40,318 bases of DNA from an uncultured Clostridia bacterium (GCA_934670175.1 CAKUOX010000018.1:1-40318), one strand, 5' to 3'; positions 31,786 through 39,617 are shown, counted from the first letter of the stretch. A program made the numbers and translations. The notes: generated by a model not told the origin, from the sequence alone.

Positions 31786-33135
31786 TTGAACATCGTAGAT
31801 ATGACGCGCGGCAAGCCCGCCAAGCTGATGCTGAAGTTCGCGCTGCCCGTGGTGCTGACCAATCTTGGCCAGCAGCTGTACATGATCGTGGACGCGGCCA
31901 TCGTCGGCAGGGGCGTGGGCGTGGATGCGCTGGCGGCGGTGGGATGCACCGACTGGACGTATTGGATCATCCTCTGGAGCGTACAGGTGATGACCCAGGG
32001 CTTTGCCACCTTCGTTTCCCGCTACTTTGGGCGCAGGGACTATCAGAAGATGAATCAGACCATCACCATGTCCTTTTTGCTCTCGCTCATCATCGGCGCT
32101 GCCTTTACCCTCGCGGGCATGGGGCTGGCGCGCCCCGTGCTCGCGGCGATGGATACGCCCGCCAACATACTTGACGACGCCGTGGTCTACCTTTCTACCA
32201 TGGCAGCGGGCACGCTCGTCGTGACCGGCTACAACCTGGCGGGTTCCATCCTGCGCGCATTTGGCGATGTGAAGTCGCCGCTGTGGGCGATGATTATCGC
32301 CGCGCTGCTCAATATCGCGCTGGATCTGGTGTTTGTAATGGTCTTCAAATGGGGCGTGTTCGGCGCGGCGCTGGCGTCCGTGCTGAGCCAGATGTTCGCC
32401 TTTATGTTCTGCCTTGTGAAGATTCGCCGCATCGATTGCGTGAAGCTGGATCGCGCGGCGTGGCGCATTAATGGGAAGCTCTTCCGCAAGCTCTTCCTGT
32501 TCGGGCTCCCGCTGGCTATACAGTATGTCGTGATCAATATCGGCGGCACCTTCGTTCAGGCCACGATCAACCTGCAGGGCAGCAGCTTCGTGGCGGGCTA
32601 TACCGCCGTTAATAAGCTCTACGGCATTCTGGAATGCAGCGCCATCGCCATGGGCGCGGCGTTTACGACCTTCGTTTCGCAGAATTACGGCGCGGGCAAA
32701 TTCAGGCGCGTGCGCGAGAACCTGAAGACCTGCAACCTGCTGGCGGTGGGCTGCGCGGCGGCCGTCATGCTTCCGGTGCTGCTGCTTCGGGGCGTGCTGC
32801 CCAGACTCTTTTTGGACGTCGATCAGGCCGGCGCGGCCGAGGCTATCGCTGTGGCGATGCGCTACCTGACCAATATGGGGCTCAGCCTGCCGATGCTGTA
32901 CCTGATCTATGTGTACAGGAGCAACCTGCAGTCCATCGGCGATTCCTTCTGGTCCATGGTTTCCGGCTTTACGGAGACGCTCGCCCGCGTCGGCGCGGCT
33001 CGGCTGGTCATGCGCTGGATCGGGCGCGATGCGCTCTTCTTCACCGAGCCCGCCGCGTGGTTCGCCGCCTGGACGACCGTCATGATTCCCTACTATTTCT
33101 ACCGCAAAAAGCATCTGCCGATGGAGGACAGATAG
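31786..33135 (+). CDS. MATE-family efflux transporter
   Basis: This is a 449-residue inner membrane protein with about 12 transmembrane helices, of the multidrug and toxin extrusion family (DinF/NorM-like). The N-terminus MTRGKPAKLMLKFALPVVLTNLGQQLYMIVDAAIVGRGVGVDALAAVG is the characteristic MatE repeat opening. The second repeat begins LFLFGLPLAIQYVVINIGG. FVSQNYGAGKFRRVRENLK is also typical. It would expel drugs or metabolites in exchange for Na+ or H+. The substrate is unknown. The start is a TTG at 31786 with AGGAG eight bases upstream. The nearest ATG in frame lies four codons later without a site. The bases 31591-31785 upstream are AT-rich near the gene but show no clear promoter pair. 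Confidence 0.93.
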   Translation: MNIVDMTRGKPAKLMLKFALPVVLTNLGQQLYMIVDAAIVGRGVGVDALAAVGCTDWTYWIILWSVQVMTQGFATFVSRYFGRRDYQKMNQTITMSFLLSLIIGAAFTLAGMGLARPVLAAMDTPANILDDAVVYLSTMAAGTLVVTGYNLAGSILRAFGDVKSPLWAMIIAALLNIALDLVFVMVFKWGVFGAALASVLSQMFAFMFCLVKIRRIDCVKLDRAAWRINGKLFRKLFLFGLPLAIQYVVINIGGTFVQATINLQGSSFVAGYTAVNKLYGILECSAIAMGAAFTTFVSQNYGAGKFRRVRENLKTCNLLAVGCAAAVMLPVLLLRGVLPRLFLDVDQAGAAEAIAVAMRYLTNMGLSLPMLYLIYVYRSNLQSIGDSFWSMVSGFTETLARVGAARLVMRWIGRDALFFTEPAAWFAAWTTVMIPYYFYRKKHLPMEDR

Positions 33136-33153
33136 GGCGGAGCGCTTCGCTTT

Positions 33154-33174
33154 GCAGCGGCCGTCGGCCGCTGC
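33154..33174. terminator. Hairpin between convergent MATE and rluF genes
   Basis: GCAGCGGCC (33154-33162) and GGCCGCTGC (33166-33174) form a 9-bp GC-rich stem with a 3-base loop, in the 40 bases between the two convergent stops. There is no T-run on either side, so termination strength is uncertain. Confidence 0.5.
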
Positions 33175-33175
33175 C

Positions 33176-33904
33176 CTATGCCCTGCCGCTCGAGGCTGCG
33201 GTTTCCGCCAGCAGGCGGGCAACTTCGTCCTGCGTGAGCTCGCGCCACTGGCCGGGCTTGAGCGCGCCCAGACGCAGCGAATTGATGCGCACGCGGCGCA
33301 GGCGCAGCACGGTATAGCCCAGATATTCGCACATGCGGCGGATCTGGCGGTTCAATCCCTGCGTGAGCACCAGATTGAACGATCGTTCGCCCGTGCGCCG
33401 CAGCCGGCAGGGCAGCGTTACCGTATCCAATATTGGCACGCCGGACACCATCTTTTCCATAAATTCGCGGGTGAGCGGCTTGTCCACCGTCACCTCGTAT
33501 TCCTTTTCATGCCCGCCTGCGGCGCGCAATAGTCGATTCACGATCTCGCCGTCGCTGGTGAGCAGCAGCAGTCCCTCAGAATCCTTATCCAGCCGCCCCA
33601 CGGGAAAAATGCGCGTGGGATAATCCACATAATCGATCACATTCATCGGCTCGCGCGGGTCGGCAGTGCACACGATGCCGCGTGGCTTGTTCAGCGCGAT
33701 GTAGACGCATGCACCGCGCCCGCCGATGGGCTGTCCGTCCACCAGCACGCGCATGCCGGACGTCACGCGGTCGCCCAGCGCGCCGGTCTTGCCGTCCAGC
33801 TTCACGCGCCCCTCCGCGATCAGCCGGTCGGCCTCCCGCCGCGAGCAGTAGCCGCTCTCCGCTATGTATTTGTTCAGGCGAATGCCTGCGCCCTGCTCCT
33901 GCAT
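33176..33904 (-). CDS. rluF: 23S rRNA pseudouridine synthase, RluF type
   Basis: This is a 242-residue enzyme of the RsuA/RluB/RluE/RluF family. The S4 domain at the start (IRLNKYIAESGYCSRREADRLIAEGRVKLDGK) binds RNA. The catalytic domain has IALNKPRGIVCT and the aspartate in VGRLDKDSEGLLLLTSDG. KEYEVTVDKPLT and the variant QGLNRQIRRMCEYLGY are what separate RluF from RsuA and RluB (which have EGRNRQVRRM). E. coli RluF modifies U2604 of 23S rRNA and can act on tRNA-Tyr. The same target is likely but not proven here. Its promoter overlaps that of the divergent methyltransferase gene. Confidence 0.9.
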   Translation of the reverse strand: MQEQGAGIRLNKYIAESGYCSRREADRLIAEGRVKLDGKTGALGDRVTSGMRVLVDGQPIGGRGACVYIALNKPRGIVCTADPREPMNVIDYVDYPTRIFPVGRLDKDSEGLLLLTSDGEIVNRLLRAAGGHEKEYEVTVDKPLTREFMEKMVSGVPILDTVTLPCRLRRTGERSFNLVLTQGLNRQIRRMCEYLGYTVLRLRRVRINSLRLGALKPGQWRELTQDEVARLLAETAASSGRA

Positions 33905-33943
33905 GCCGTCACGCTTCCCTTCCGATAAATATTCTTCTCATCC

Positions 33944-33994
33944 AGTATAACACGTTTCTTCCTGCTGGACAAGTTTACATGAATGCGATACACT
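33944..33994. promoter_or_regulatory. Overlapping divergent promoters of rluF and the RlmI-like gene
   Basis: On the minus strand, TTGTCC (complement of 33967-33972) and TATACT (complement of 33944-33949) are 17 bases apart and drive rluF. On the plus strand, TGGACA (33966-33971) and TACACT (33989-33994) are also 17 bases apart and would drive the methyltransferase. The two -35 boxes occupy the same bases, so the polymerases would compete. Confidence 0.5.
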
Positions 33995-34033
33995 GGAACC
34001 ATCGGTATTATTGATTTAAACGGGAGGCGCTCT

Positions 34034-35203
34034 ATGGCCACAGTTACCCTTCGCAAGACCCGCGAGACCCGCGTTCGCGGCGGACATCCCTGGATATACG
34101 CTTCAGAGATCGAAAAGGTGGACGGCGCGTTTGAAAACGGCGACATCGTGGACGTGGCGGACTTCCGCGGCAAATTCATCGGCCGCGGCTTCTACAATCC
34201 GCAGAGCCAGATTTCGCTGCGCATTCTGACCCGCCGCGACGAGTCCTGCGATCGGGAATTCTTTCGCCGCCGCATTGCCGACGCTTGGGAATACCGCAAG
34301 CGCCTGTGCGATCCGGACAGCTGCCGCCTGATCTATTCCGAGTCCGATTTCCTGCCCGGCTTGGTGGTGGATAAGTATGCGGATGTGCTGGTGCTGCAAT
34401 CGCTGTCGCTGGGCATCGAGCGCATCAAGGATATGATCGCCGATCTGCTGATGGAGGTCGTGGCGCCGGCAGGCATCTGGGAGCGCAGCGACGTGCCGGT
34501 GCGCCGTCTGGAGGGCATGGAGCAGACGACCGGCCTGCTGCGCGGCGCGGTGCCCGACCGCGTGGAGATGCGTGAAAACGGTATTCGCTTCCTGGTGGAC
34601 GTGAAAAACGGCCAGAAAACCGGCTTTTTCCTGGATCAGAAGGAGAATCGCGCCGCGATCGCCCCGCTTTGCCCGGGCGCGCGCGTGCTGGACTGCTTCT
34701 GCCACAATGGGTCCTTCTCGCTGCATGCCGCGCGCTACGGTGCGGCAGACGTGCTGGGCGTGGATATTTCCGAGGACGCGCTGGAGGTCGCCCGCGAAAA
34801 TGCGCGCGTCAACGACCTGGAGAACGTGCGCTTCGAGGCGCATAACTGCTTCGATCTGCTGCATGAGCTGACCGATGCGAACGAAAAATACGATCTGGTC
34901 ATTCTGGATCCGCCCGCGTTCACCAAGAACAAGGCGGCGGTGCAGAGCGCCATTCGCGGCTACAAGGAGATCAATCTGCGCGGGCTAAAGCTGGTGCGCG
35001 ACGGCGGCTTCCTGGTCAGCTGCTCCTGCTCGCAGCATATCCTGCCGGAAATGTTCCAGGACATTCTGAATCAGGCCGCACGCGACGCGAAGAAGCGCAT
35101 ACGCCTGGTGGAATACCGGACGCAGGGCAAGGATCACCCGCTGCTGCCGCAGAGCGTGGAGACGAAGTACCTGAAGTGCATGATACTGCAGGTGTTCGAC
35201 TGA
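34034..35203 (+). CDS. rlmI: Class I SAM-dependent rRNA methyltransferase, RlmI-like
   Basis: This is a 389-residue enzyme with the layout of E. coli RlmI, which makes m5C1962 in 23S rRNA. An N-terminal PUA domain (VTLRKTRETRVRGGHPWIYASEIEKVDG, GRGFYNPQSQISLRIL) leads to a middle segment (LIYSESDFLPGLVVDKYADVLVLQ, VKNGQKTGFFLDQKENR). The Rossmann methyltransferase domain follows, with motif I VLDCFCHNGSFSLHAARYGA, VDISEDALEVARENARVN, motif IV LVILDPPAFTKNK, and SCSCSQH, which supplies a catalytic-type cysteine. The ATG at 34034 follows GGGAGG at six bases. The exact target base is inferred from the family. Confidence 0.9.
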   Translation: MATVTLRKTRETRVRGGHPWIYASEIEKVDGAFENGDIVDVADFRGKFIGRGFYNPQSQISLRILTRRDESCDREFFRRRIADAWEYRKRLCDPDSCRLIYSESDFLPGLVVDKYADVLVLQSLSLGIERIKDMIADLLMEVVAPAGIWERSDVPVRRLEGMEQTTGLLRGAVPDRVEMRENGIRFLVDVKNGQKTGFFLDQKENRAAIAPLCPGARVLDCFCHNGSFSLHAARYGAADVLGVDISEDALEVARENARVNDLENVRFEAHNCFDLLHELTDANEKYDLVILDPPAFTKNKAAVQSAIRGYKEINLRGLKLVRDGGFLVSCSCSQHILPEMFQDILNQAARDAKKRIRLVEYRTQGKDHPLLPQSVETKYLKCMILQVFD

Positions 35204-35311
35204 TGGAACTTTTCGCCGCTCCGGTCGGTCAAAACAAGGAGAGGGGAAGAGACTGCGCGCGGCGCTGCCTTCGCTTTCTCAATAATCTAAGAAGCTGAGG
35301 AGAAAAAAGAA

Positions 35312-35812
35312 ATGAAAAAACTGATCGCCATTATGATGACGCTGGCGCTGCTGTGCGCCTGCGCGTATGCCGAGACCGGCGACGCATTTACCGGCCGCAT
35401 CCTGACCGGTACGCTGCCCAAGGAGGCTGAGCTGACGCGCAGCGAGGAGAACGCCGAGGGCTATATCGAGGAGCTGGCCTACGGCGACTACACCACCATC
35501 GCGCTGGCCTGCTTTGGCACGACCCATGGCCGTGACGCCTACATGGACGGCTATATGCCCGAGGATCTGATCGTCTGCGACGATATGCCCGTGATCTGCG
35601 GCGAGGAAAGCACGCACTGGCTGTTCACCACCGGCGAAAACGGCGACCGCGTGGTCAACGCCTATTCCTTTACCGCCGACGAGCATGTGTATCTCTTCCT
35701 CGTAGCGGTGGATACGCCCGCCTACGACGGCTGCCTTGACGACGACGATACCGATTATATGTCCCTGATCGAGGGCTGGATCGAATCGCTGCAGCTGACT
35801 GCGCAGGAATAA
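35312..35812 (+). CDS. Secreted protein of unknown function
   Basis: This is a 166-residue protein with a clear signal peptide (MKKLIAIMMTLALLCACAYA), cut before ETGD or modified at the cysteine in LLCAC. The mature part is acidic with a mixed alpha/beta pattern (EELAYGDYTTIALACFGTTHGRDAYMDGYMPEDLI, HWLFTTGENGDRVVNAYSFTADEHVYLFLVAVDTPAYDG, LIEGWIESLQL). I do not recognise a family. The ATG is preceded by GAGGAG, and a strong hairpin terminator follows, so the gene is probably monocistronic. The bases 35204-35311 upstream hold no other gene. Confidence 0.8.
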   Translation: MKKLIAIMMTLALLCACAYAETGDAFTGRILTGTLPKEAELTRSEENAEGYIEELAYGDYTTIALACFGTTHGRDAYMDGYMPEDLIVCDDMPVICGEESTHWLFTTGENGDRVVNAYSFTADEHVYLFLVAVDTPAYDGCLDDDDTDYMSLIEGWIESLQLTAQE

Positions 35813-35829
35813 ACAAATATCGAAGATGT

Positions 35830-35857
35830 GCGCCCCGCGGCAAAAGCCGCGGGGCGC
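35830..35857 (+). terminator. Perfect 12-bp hairpin terminator
   Basis: GCGCCCCGCGGC (35830-35841), a 4-base AAAA loop and GCCGCGGGGCGC (35846-35857) form a perfect stem 18 bases after the secreted-protein stop. The T-tract is short (GCTTTGG), but the stem is very stable. It also sits just after the stop of the convergent BclA-like gene at 35882. Confidence 0.75.
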
Positions 35858-35881
35858 GCTTTGGTATGGAAGTATTCTCCG

Positions 35882-36595
35882 TCAGCAGGTGCTGCCGGGG
35901 CAGACGCGGATCAGCGTCAGCGTGAACACATTCTGCACCACGGCGGGCGTAGAAATGGAAATGGCCGCGCTGCTGCGCAGCGTCAGCAGGTCGCCGCATT
36001 CAGCGGTGAAGATCGCCATGCCGGTCACGGAGGTGACGGCGGTGTCGGTCGTGGCGGAGGTGAGCGTCTGCGTGGAACCGGACAGCGTCGTACCGGAGAG
36101 TGCCAGAGAAAGATCGGTGGACACTGCCTGGGCGACGGGTATGTTCGCGGAATAGACGGCCAGATAGGTGCCGCCATGCAGGATCTCTACTCCGCCGCGC
36201 GGACAGGCGCGGAAGTAATCGGAATTGCCCACCGTCTGCCCGAGCGGGACGATGCCCGAGGTCAGCGCCGCGGTTTCTACCTGCGGTGTGGTGGGCAGAA
36301 CCACGTCCACCGGCGCATTGCGCGTGAACAGGGCGCAGGGAAGGCAGTTTTCCACTTCCTCCGGCGCGGGCGCGCACGACTGCGGCTGCATCGGCGGCCA
36401 GGGCCAGCAGCAGGGCATGCAGTGCTTCGGCGGCCAGGGGCCGGGTGCGCAGGGGCCATTATAATAGGGAGGATTGCGATAGTACTGTTCGCAGGCAGGC
36501 CTGCCGCAGTTGGAAAACGGTCCGGCAACGCTCCCCAGCGCGCCGCAGCCGCTGCAGCCGCGGTTTCGGCAGCCACAATTACGGTTATTTGCCAT
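35882..36595 (-). CDS. Cysteine-rich protein with BclA-like jelly-roll C-terminus
   Basis: This is a 237-residue protein. The ATG at 36595 (MANNRNCGCRNRGCSGCG) has AAAGGAG 12 bases upstream. Residues 1-90 are rich in Cys, Pro, Gly, Trp and Tyr (CEQYYRNPPYYNG, PGPWPPKHCMPCCWPWPP), with over a dozen cysteines, suited to disulfide cross-linking in a spore coat or exosporium. Residues about 105-237 look like the TNF-like trimeric domain found at the C-terminus of BclA and clostridial collagen-like proteins (GGTYLAVYSANIP, LSLALSGTTLSGS, VTGMAIFTAECGDLLTLRSSAAISI, VVQNVFTLTLIRV). There is no signal peptide, as in many coat proteins made in the mother cell. A spore-surface role is inference. Confidence 0.75.
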   Translation of the reverse strand: MANNRNCGCRNRGCSGCGALGSVAGPFSNCGRPACEQYYRNPPYYNGPCAPGPWPPKHCMPCCWPWPPMQPQSCAPAPEEVENCLPCALFTRNAPVDVVLPTTPQVETAALTSGIVPLGQTVGNSDYFRACPRGGVEILHGGTYLAVYSANIPVAQAVSTDLSLALSGTTLSGSTQTLTSATTDTAVTSVTGMAIFTAECGDLLTLRSSAAISISTPAVVQNVFTLTLIRVCPGSTC

Positions 36596-36838
36596 AGAAT
36601 GATTGCTCCTTTCTTTCGGATGCAGGGCATCCATGGGATCGGTTCATCCTATGCGGCGTGCGCCACATAGGTGCAGATCGACGGCGCATGGAAATGTGAT
36701 TTAAATTGTGGTAGAAATATGAAAAATTCGCAGAAGGTGTTTCAAAATGCAAAATGATGTGTTATTATGTATAATAAAATAGTAATATTTATCCTATGTT
36801 GAGAAGCGTTGTAAGGCGGAAACGGAGGAGAGAGACGC

Positions 36839-38203
36839 ATGAGGTTCAGATCGAAACGATGGCTTGCCGCAGTGCTGAGCGCGCTGCTGCTGCTTACGCC
36901 GCTGCTCGGCGTGCTCGCGGAAACGCTGCCTGAGCCCACCGCCGAGGCGCCGCGCACGAATACGCCTGCGCCGGCCGCGCCTGAAACTCCCGCACCTGAA
37001 AGCCCTGCACCTACCGCCCCGCCGATCACGGCGGAGCCGACGGCAACGCCCGAAGCCATGCCGCCGTCGGTGCCTGCCGCGACGCCCGAGGCTGCGCCTT
37101 CGCCGGAAATCACGGCGGAACCGACAGCCGAGCCCGCAGCCACGCCTGCGGAAGGGGCGACGCCGCAGCCCTCGGCGGACGCGCCCGCAGAGAATACGCC
37201 TGTGCCGGAGGTCTCTCCGACGCCGGCACTCGACGAGGAGGAAGATCAGGGCGGGGATCCCCCGAAGCTCGAGGACGGCGCGCTGAAGATCGTGTCTACC
37301 AGGCCGTATGCGGGCTGGCGGGGCGTGGTGCCCAGCGGCGAGCAGGGCATGCCCATTCCGATGCTGTTTCAAACCGATTATCCGGACACCGTGTGCACCA
37401 TTCGTGGTATTCCGCGCTCAGTGGCCACGTCCGGCTGTGCGGCTACGAGCCTTTCCATGGTCATTGCCTACCTGACCGGCAATACGGAGCAGAACCCATC
37501 CGTACTGTTCTGCGATTCGGTGCAGCGCGGGCTGTATCAGGGCGCGGGCTGGAGCCATGAGACGCTGAGCTACTATGCTTCGGCCTACGGCGTTAAGAGC
37601 AGCTGGATCAGCAACAGCCGCAGCGCGCTCGTTAAGGCACTGTCCGAGGGCAAGCCGGTGATCGCGCATATGGGGCCGGGCATTTTCACCAGCCGCGGCC
37701 ATTATGTGGTGCTGCGCGGACTGACGTCCGACGGCAAGGTTTTGATCAACGATCCGGTGAGCATGTCCAAGTGCGGACAGGCCTTCCCAGTCCAAACGCT
37801 GCTGACCCAGGCGCGCGGCAGCCACGCCTTCATGGTGTGCTGGGCAGACGATATGCCCGAATACTCCGCGCAGCTGGCGGCTTCTGAGGATGCAGTGTCT
37901 GGATCCACGGAAACGCCTGAAATGGCGGCGACGCCCGAACCGATTGCAACGGCAGCAGCGCCGACAGCGGCACCCGAGCCTGCGGAAGCGCCCGTGCGCA
38001 GTTGTACGCCGCGCGAGGATGCCGTGCGCCTGCGCGCCGAGGCCGATATAGCATCGCCCGCCGTGTGCCAGGTCAACCTGGGCGATACGCTGCAGATTCT
38101 GAGCGAGGCCGTCGCACCGGATGGTACGCTCTGGTATGAGGTCAAGGGTGCGGGTATGGCGATTCCGCGCTATGTGCGCAGCGATATGGTAATCGAAAAC
38201 TGA
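36839..38203 (+). CDS. Secreted C39-like cysteine peptidase with SH3-like C-terminus
   Basis: This is a 454-residue protein. GGAGGAG precedes the ATG. A signal peptide (KRWLAAVLSALLLLTPLLGVLAE) is followed by about 110 residues of Pro/Ala/Thr/Glu-rich linker (TPAPAAPETPAPESPAPTA), a likely cell-wall spacer. Residues about 160-340 form a papain-like Peptidase_C39_2 domain. Its catalytic residues are Cys200 in SGCAATSLSMV, His288 in RGHYVVLRGL and Asp305 in INDPVS. A second low-complexity stretch leads to an SH3-type domain (VRLRAEADIASPAVCQVNLGDTLQIL, LWYEVKGAGMAIPRYVRSDMV), which usually binds peptidoglycan. A surface peptidase acting in the wall is likely. The substrate is unknown. The AT-rich bases 36596-36838 contain a TATAAT at 36770-36775 without a good -35. 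Confidence 0.85.
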   Translation: MRFRSKRWLAAVLSALLLLTPLLGVLAETLPEPTAEAPRTNTPAPAAPETPAPESPAPTAPPITAEPTATPEAMPPSVPAATPEAAPSPEITAEPTAEPAATPAEGATPQPSADAPAENTPVPEVSPTPALDEEEDQGGDPPKLEDGALKIVSTRPYAGWRGVVPSGEQGMPIPMLFQTDYPDTVCTIRGIPRSVATSGCAATSLSMVIAYLTGNTEQNPSVLFCDSVQRGLYQGAGWSHETLSYYASAYGVKSSWISNSRSALVKALSEGKPVIAHMGPGIFTSRGHYVVLRGLTSDGKVLINDPVSMSKCGQAFPVQTLLTQARGSHAFMVCWADDMPEYSAQLAASEDAVSGSTETPEMAATPEPIATAAAPTAAPEPAEAPVRSCTPREDAVRLRAEADIASPAVCQVNLGDTLQILSEAVAPDGTLWYEVKGAGMAIPRYVRSDMVIEN

Positions 38204-38207
38204 AATG

Positions 38208-38259
38208 AAAAAACGGACGGTCTCTGAGGATAACGCATCTGCAGAGACCGTCCGTTTTT
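38208..38259. terminator. Bidirectional rho-independent terminator
   Basis: AAACGGACGGTCTCTG (38211-38226) and its exact complement CAGAGACCGTCCGTTT (38242-38257) form a 16-bp stem with a 15-base loop. T-runs occur on both strands (TTTTT at the plus end, AAAAAA before the stem). It serves the convergent peptidase and histidine kinase genes. Confidence 0.93.
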
Positions 38260-38273
38260 ATGCTTTCAGGGCT

Positions 38274-38948
38274 TCAGGAGCTTTGCAGCTTGAGCAGTCG
38301 TCGATCCGATACGCTGCTGCGGCTGCCGTGCGCCGGAACGCGCAGTGTAAAGCGGCTGCCGCGGCCGGGTGCAGAATCCACGGTGATCGTGCCGCCCAGC
38401 ACCCGCGCACAGTCCCGAACGCTGGAAAGGCCGTAGCCCGTGCCGCCGCGCGATACGCCGGGCTCGAAGATGTGCGACTGATAAGCCGCGTCCATGCCGG
38501 GGCCGCCGTCGATGACGCTCAGCTCGACGCTGTCGCCGAGCGCCTTTACCTCCACGCGGATCCGGCCGCCTGCGGGCGTGAAGCGAATGGCGTTCTCGAG
38601 CAGATTGTCCAGCACGCGCGTGATCAGCTCGCCATTTGCGTTCAGCGGGAATTCCGCCGCGTTGGTCTGGAAGCGCAGCTCGAGTTCAGGCGCTATCAGC
38701 GCCGCCCGGTCACGCGCCGAACGCGCAATCGCCACTGCGTCGCAGCGATCGCCGCCGCTGCTTTCATCCGCAAACGCCATGCGCACCATTGCCTCCATCT
38801 GGCCCGCGCTCTGGGTCAGCATCCGTAAATAGTCCTGCGCCCGCGCGCTGCGGCCGACCTCCATTTCCAACAGCTGCACGCAGCTGTAGATCAGCTGTAT
38901 GGGCATTTTCAAATCGTGGAGCATCTGCATTGATCTGAGATCCATCAT
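38274..38948 (-). CDS. Sensorless histidine kinase (HisKA-HATPase)
   Basis: This is a 224-residue cytoplasmic protein consisting only of the kinase core. The H-box is MLHDLKMPIQLIYSCVQLLE with phospho-acceptor His11. The ATPase has N-box LDNLLENAIRFTPAGG, G1 VIDGGPGMD, and G2 GGTGYGLSSVRDCARVLGG, then SAPGRGSRFTLRVP. There is no transmembrane or sensor domain and no response regulator gene adjacent, so it is an orphan kinase. It may respond to a cytoplasmic partner protein. I prefer the ATG at 38948 (or the next codon) to the GTG at 38957, because AAAAGGGG lies nine bases before it. That site is part of a strong inverted repeat, so translation is probably controlled. Confidence 0.9.
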   Translation of the reverse strand: MMDLRSMQMLHDLKMPIQLIYSCVQLLEMEVGRSARAQDYLRMLTQSAGQMEAMVRMAFADESSGGDRCDAVAIARSARDRAALIAPELELRFQTNAAEFPLNANGELITRVLDNLLENAIRFTPAGGRIRVEVKALGDSVELSVIDGGPGMDAAYQSHIFEPGVSRGGTGYGLSSVRDCARVLGGTITVDSAPGRGSRFTLRVPAHGSRSSVSDRRLLKLQSS

Positions 38949-38949
38949 A

Positions 38950-38997
38950 AAACGCACCCCTTTTCTGACAAGTATTTATGCGGAAAAGGTGTGCGTT
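38950..38997 (-). promoter_or_regulatory. Hairpin that masks the histidine kinase ribosome binding site
   Basis: AACGCACCCCTTTTC (38950-38964) and GAAAAGGTGTGCGTT (38983-38997) are complementary at 14 of 15 positions. In the minus-strand mRNA the second arm contains AAAAGGGG, the binding site of the kinase, and ends one base before its ATG. Folding would hide the site. No T-run long enough for a terminator follows (TTTT). Alternatively, it is a protein operator. Confidence 0.6.
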
Positions 38998-39035
38998 ATG
39001 TCATTTTTCTGTCTAATTTTGCGATAAATTGCGCG

Positions 39036-39257
39036 TCAGGCGGCCTTTTTGCGCGCTTCCTTCTGCGCGCGGCGCTCATCTCGCGTGGCGATCCATTCGA
39101 TCAGCATCAATATCAGCGCGACCGCGTATACGCCGCAGATCACCAGCGTGAAGGTCCAGCATTCCAGCCCGATCGGCAGCAGCTCCAGAATATACATTAC
39201 GGAACCCAGCACCAGCAGAATCCGCCCGATGGTTCCGAGCTTTTTAACGTTTTTCAT
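39036..39257 (-). CDS. Small two-helix membrane protein
   Basis: This is a 73-residue protein. I prefer the ATG at 39257 (MKNVKKLGTIGRIL) to one three codons earlier, because AGGAG lies nine bases before it and touches the other. Two hydrophobic helices (IGRILLVLGSVMYILELLPIGL and FTLVICGVYAVALILMLIEWIA) are joined by a short loop. The protein ends in a highly basic cytoplasmic tail (TRDERRAQKEARKKAA). No family is recognised. It lies 87 bases upstream of the kinase gene on the same strand and could share its transcript. It might therefore be the missing membrane partner of the sensorless kinase, but this is only context. Confidence 0.7.
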   Translation of the reverse strand: MKNVKKLGTIGRILLVLGSVMYILELLPIGLECWTFTLVICGVYAVALILMLIEWIATRDERRAQKEARKKAA

Positions 39258-39310
39258 GGCTTGCATCTCCTGTTCGATTCGGGCATACCCGCTCCGAATC
39301 GTTTTATTTT

Positions 39311-39338
39311 ATTATAGCACGCGCGTCAACCGTTTCAA
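39311..39338 (-). promoter_or_regulatory. Promoter of the small membrane protein gene
   Basis: Read on the minus strand, TTGAAA (complement of 39333-39338) and a perfect TATAAT (complement of 39311-39316) are 16 bases apart, about 50 bases before the ATG at 39257. Confidence 0.65.
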
Positions 39339-39417
39339 GAGCGGTGGGCGCGTTTTCATAAATTGTTCAAAATATCGGGAATTTGCCCGTTAAATCCAGG
39401 CGCAGACCTTTTTTTGC

Positions 39418-39447
39418 TTGACTTTTCGGGTGCGCGTGGCTTATAAT
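39418..39447 (+). promoter_or_regulatory. Promoter of tRNA-Ser
   Basis: TTGACT (39418-39423) and TATAAT (39442-39447) are separated by 18 bases, 35 bases before the tRNA. This is a strong match, as expected for a stable RNA. Confidence 0.8.
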
Positions 39448-39482
39448 AATATGGCGTTGGCGGTTTGCCAAAGCAGATATAT

Positions 39483-39571
39483 GGAGCGGTATCGAAGTGG
39501 TCATAACGGGACTGACTCGAAATCAGTTGAGGTGCAAGCCTCCGTGGGTTCGAATCCCACCCGCTCCGCCA
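39483..39571 (+). tRNA. tRNA-Ser (anticodon CGA)
   Basis: The acceptor stem GGAGCGG pairs with CCGCTCC, followed by discriminator G and an encoded CCA (39569-39571). The anticodon arm is ACTGA-CTCGAAA-TCAGT, giving anticodon CGA, which reads UCG serine codons. The long variable arm (TGAGGTGCAAGCCTCC) is the class II feature of serine tRNAs. The T arm GTGGG-TTCGAAT-CCCAC is canonical. It has its own promoter and terminator. Confidence 0.97.
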
Positions 39572-39575
39572 GCTA

Positions 39576-39617
39576 AGTACCCAGGTATTGATACAATATC
39601 TGGGTACTATATTTTTT
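39576..39617 (+). terminator. Rho-independent terminator of tRNA-Ser
   Basis: AGTACCCAGGTATTG (39576-39590) and CAATATCTGGGTACT (39594-39608) form a 15-bp stem with one G-U pair and a 3-base loop, followed by ATATTTTTT. It begins five bases after the CCA. The remnant IS element starts right at the end of its T-run. Confidence 0.95.

Noticed and set aside
31765..33222. Long minus-strand open frame of 485 codons opposite the MATE gene
   Set aside because: It has a His/Arg/Gln-rich, low-complexity composition, no ribosome binding site and no family resemblance. The plus strand encodes a clear transporter, so this is a GC-rich shadow.
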